Positions 20,366-20,498 of a DNA stretch of 20,498 bases are shown here, one piece after another. Location of the stretch: the NCBI GenBank assembly GCA_036897625.1, contig JAYMTA010001345.1, forward strand, positions 1-20,498. The letters run 5' to 3'. The position numbers and the translations under genes are program-made. Source of the DNA: Pelargonium cotyledonis. Its lineage: Eukaryota; Streptophyta; Magnoliopsida; Geraniales; Geraniaceae. The notes beneath the pieces were generated by a model. The model was not told where the DNA came from and made no database searches. It worked only from the letters and a program-made list of their open reading frames with translations. Numbering within the stretch: position 1 is the stretch's first letter; the number at the start of each line of letters is the position of its first letter.

Positions 20366-20498
20366 TGTTAGGATCGAAACGACCCAATGGACAAATATTT
20401 AGAAATAATATATAAAAATGGAAGCGAAATTGGACACCGAATTTACGTGGAAAACCCCAAAATAATAAGGGTAAAAACCACGGGCAAGACAGAAGAAT
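20366..20498. mobile_element. Probable end of an LTR retroelement (Copia-like?), cut by window edge
   Basis: From a TG at about 20366 the sequence changes character and includes TTACGTGGAAAACCCC and GGGTAAAAACCACGGGC, wording common in plant LTR sequences. Only the first about 130 bp are in the window, so family, completeness and age cannot be judged. Confidence 0.3.

Overview
The window is plant nuclear DNA, most likely from a eudicot. It has AT-rich introns with GT-AG borders, long AT-rich spacers, LINE, SINE-like and MITE-like debris, and proteins of plant-typical families. The species cannot be fixed from the sequence. All supported genes lie on the minus strand.

Layout by + coordinate. 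Positions 1-1,900 are repeat debris: a broken LINE (about 217-1000), a tRNA-like SINE candidate (about 1024-1160), a pair of 42-bp direct repeats (1183-1280) and a GC-rich MITE-like element (1587-1820). Positions 2,280-6,600 hold one six-coding-exon gene for a single-RRM RNA-binding protein of the ARP1 / RBM24-38-like type (277 aa). It has an extra intron in the 3' UTR and a short uORF. Positions 6,600-10,620 are its promoter side followed by about 3 kb of AT-rich intergenic sequence in which I see no gene.

Positions 10,624-20,123 are a tandem array of cinnamoyl-CoA reductase-like genes (extended SDRs resembling Arabidopsis CRL1/CRL2), all in the same orientation. I call them A (10624-12181), B (12461-13193, pseudogene), C (13697-15110), D (15841-17404) and E (18530-20123). 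A, C, D and E each assemble from six exons into open reading frames of 337, 319, 328 and 325 aa. An orphan first exon of a phytocyanin, with its TATA box, sits between D and E. A probable LTR-retroelement end begins at about 20366 and runs off the window.

The array is the most informative part. D is very like A, and B is like C, so the order D-C-B-A is mirrored rather than a simple two-gene repeat. A and D share a GC-AG intron 2, while C and E have GT. At the last intron A carries one extra base in exon 5. It stays open only if it uses an AG 5 nt upstream of the acceptor that C, D and E need. These are exon-junction predictions from sequence alone and can be settled by RNA reads. I found no convincing new system; the points of interest are splice-site evolution and gene birth and death within the cluster.
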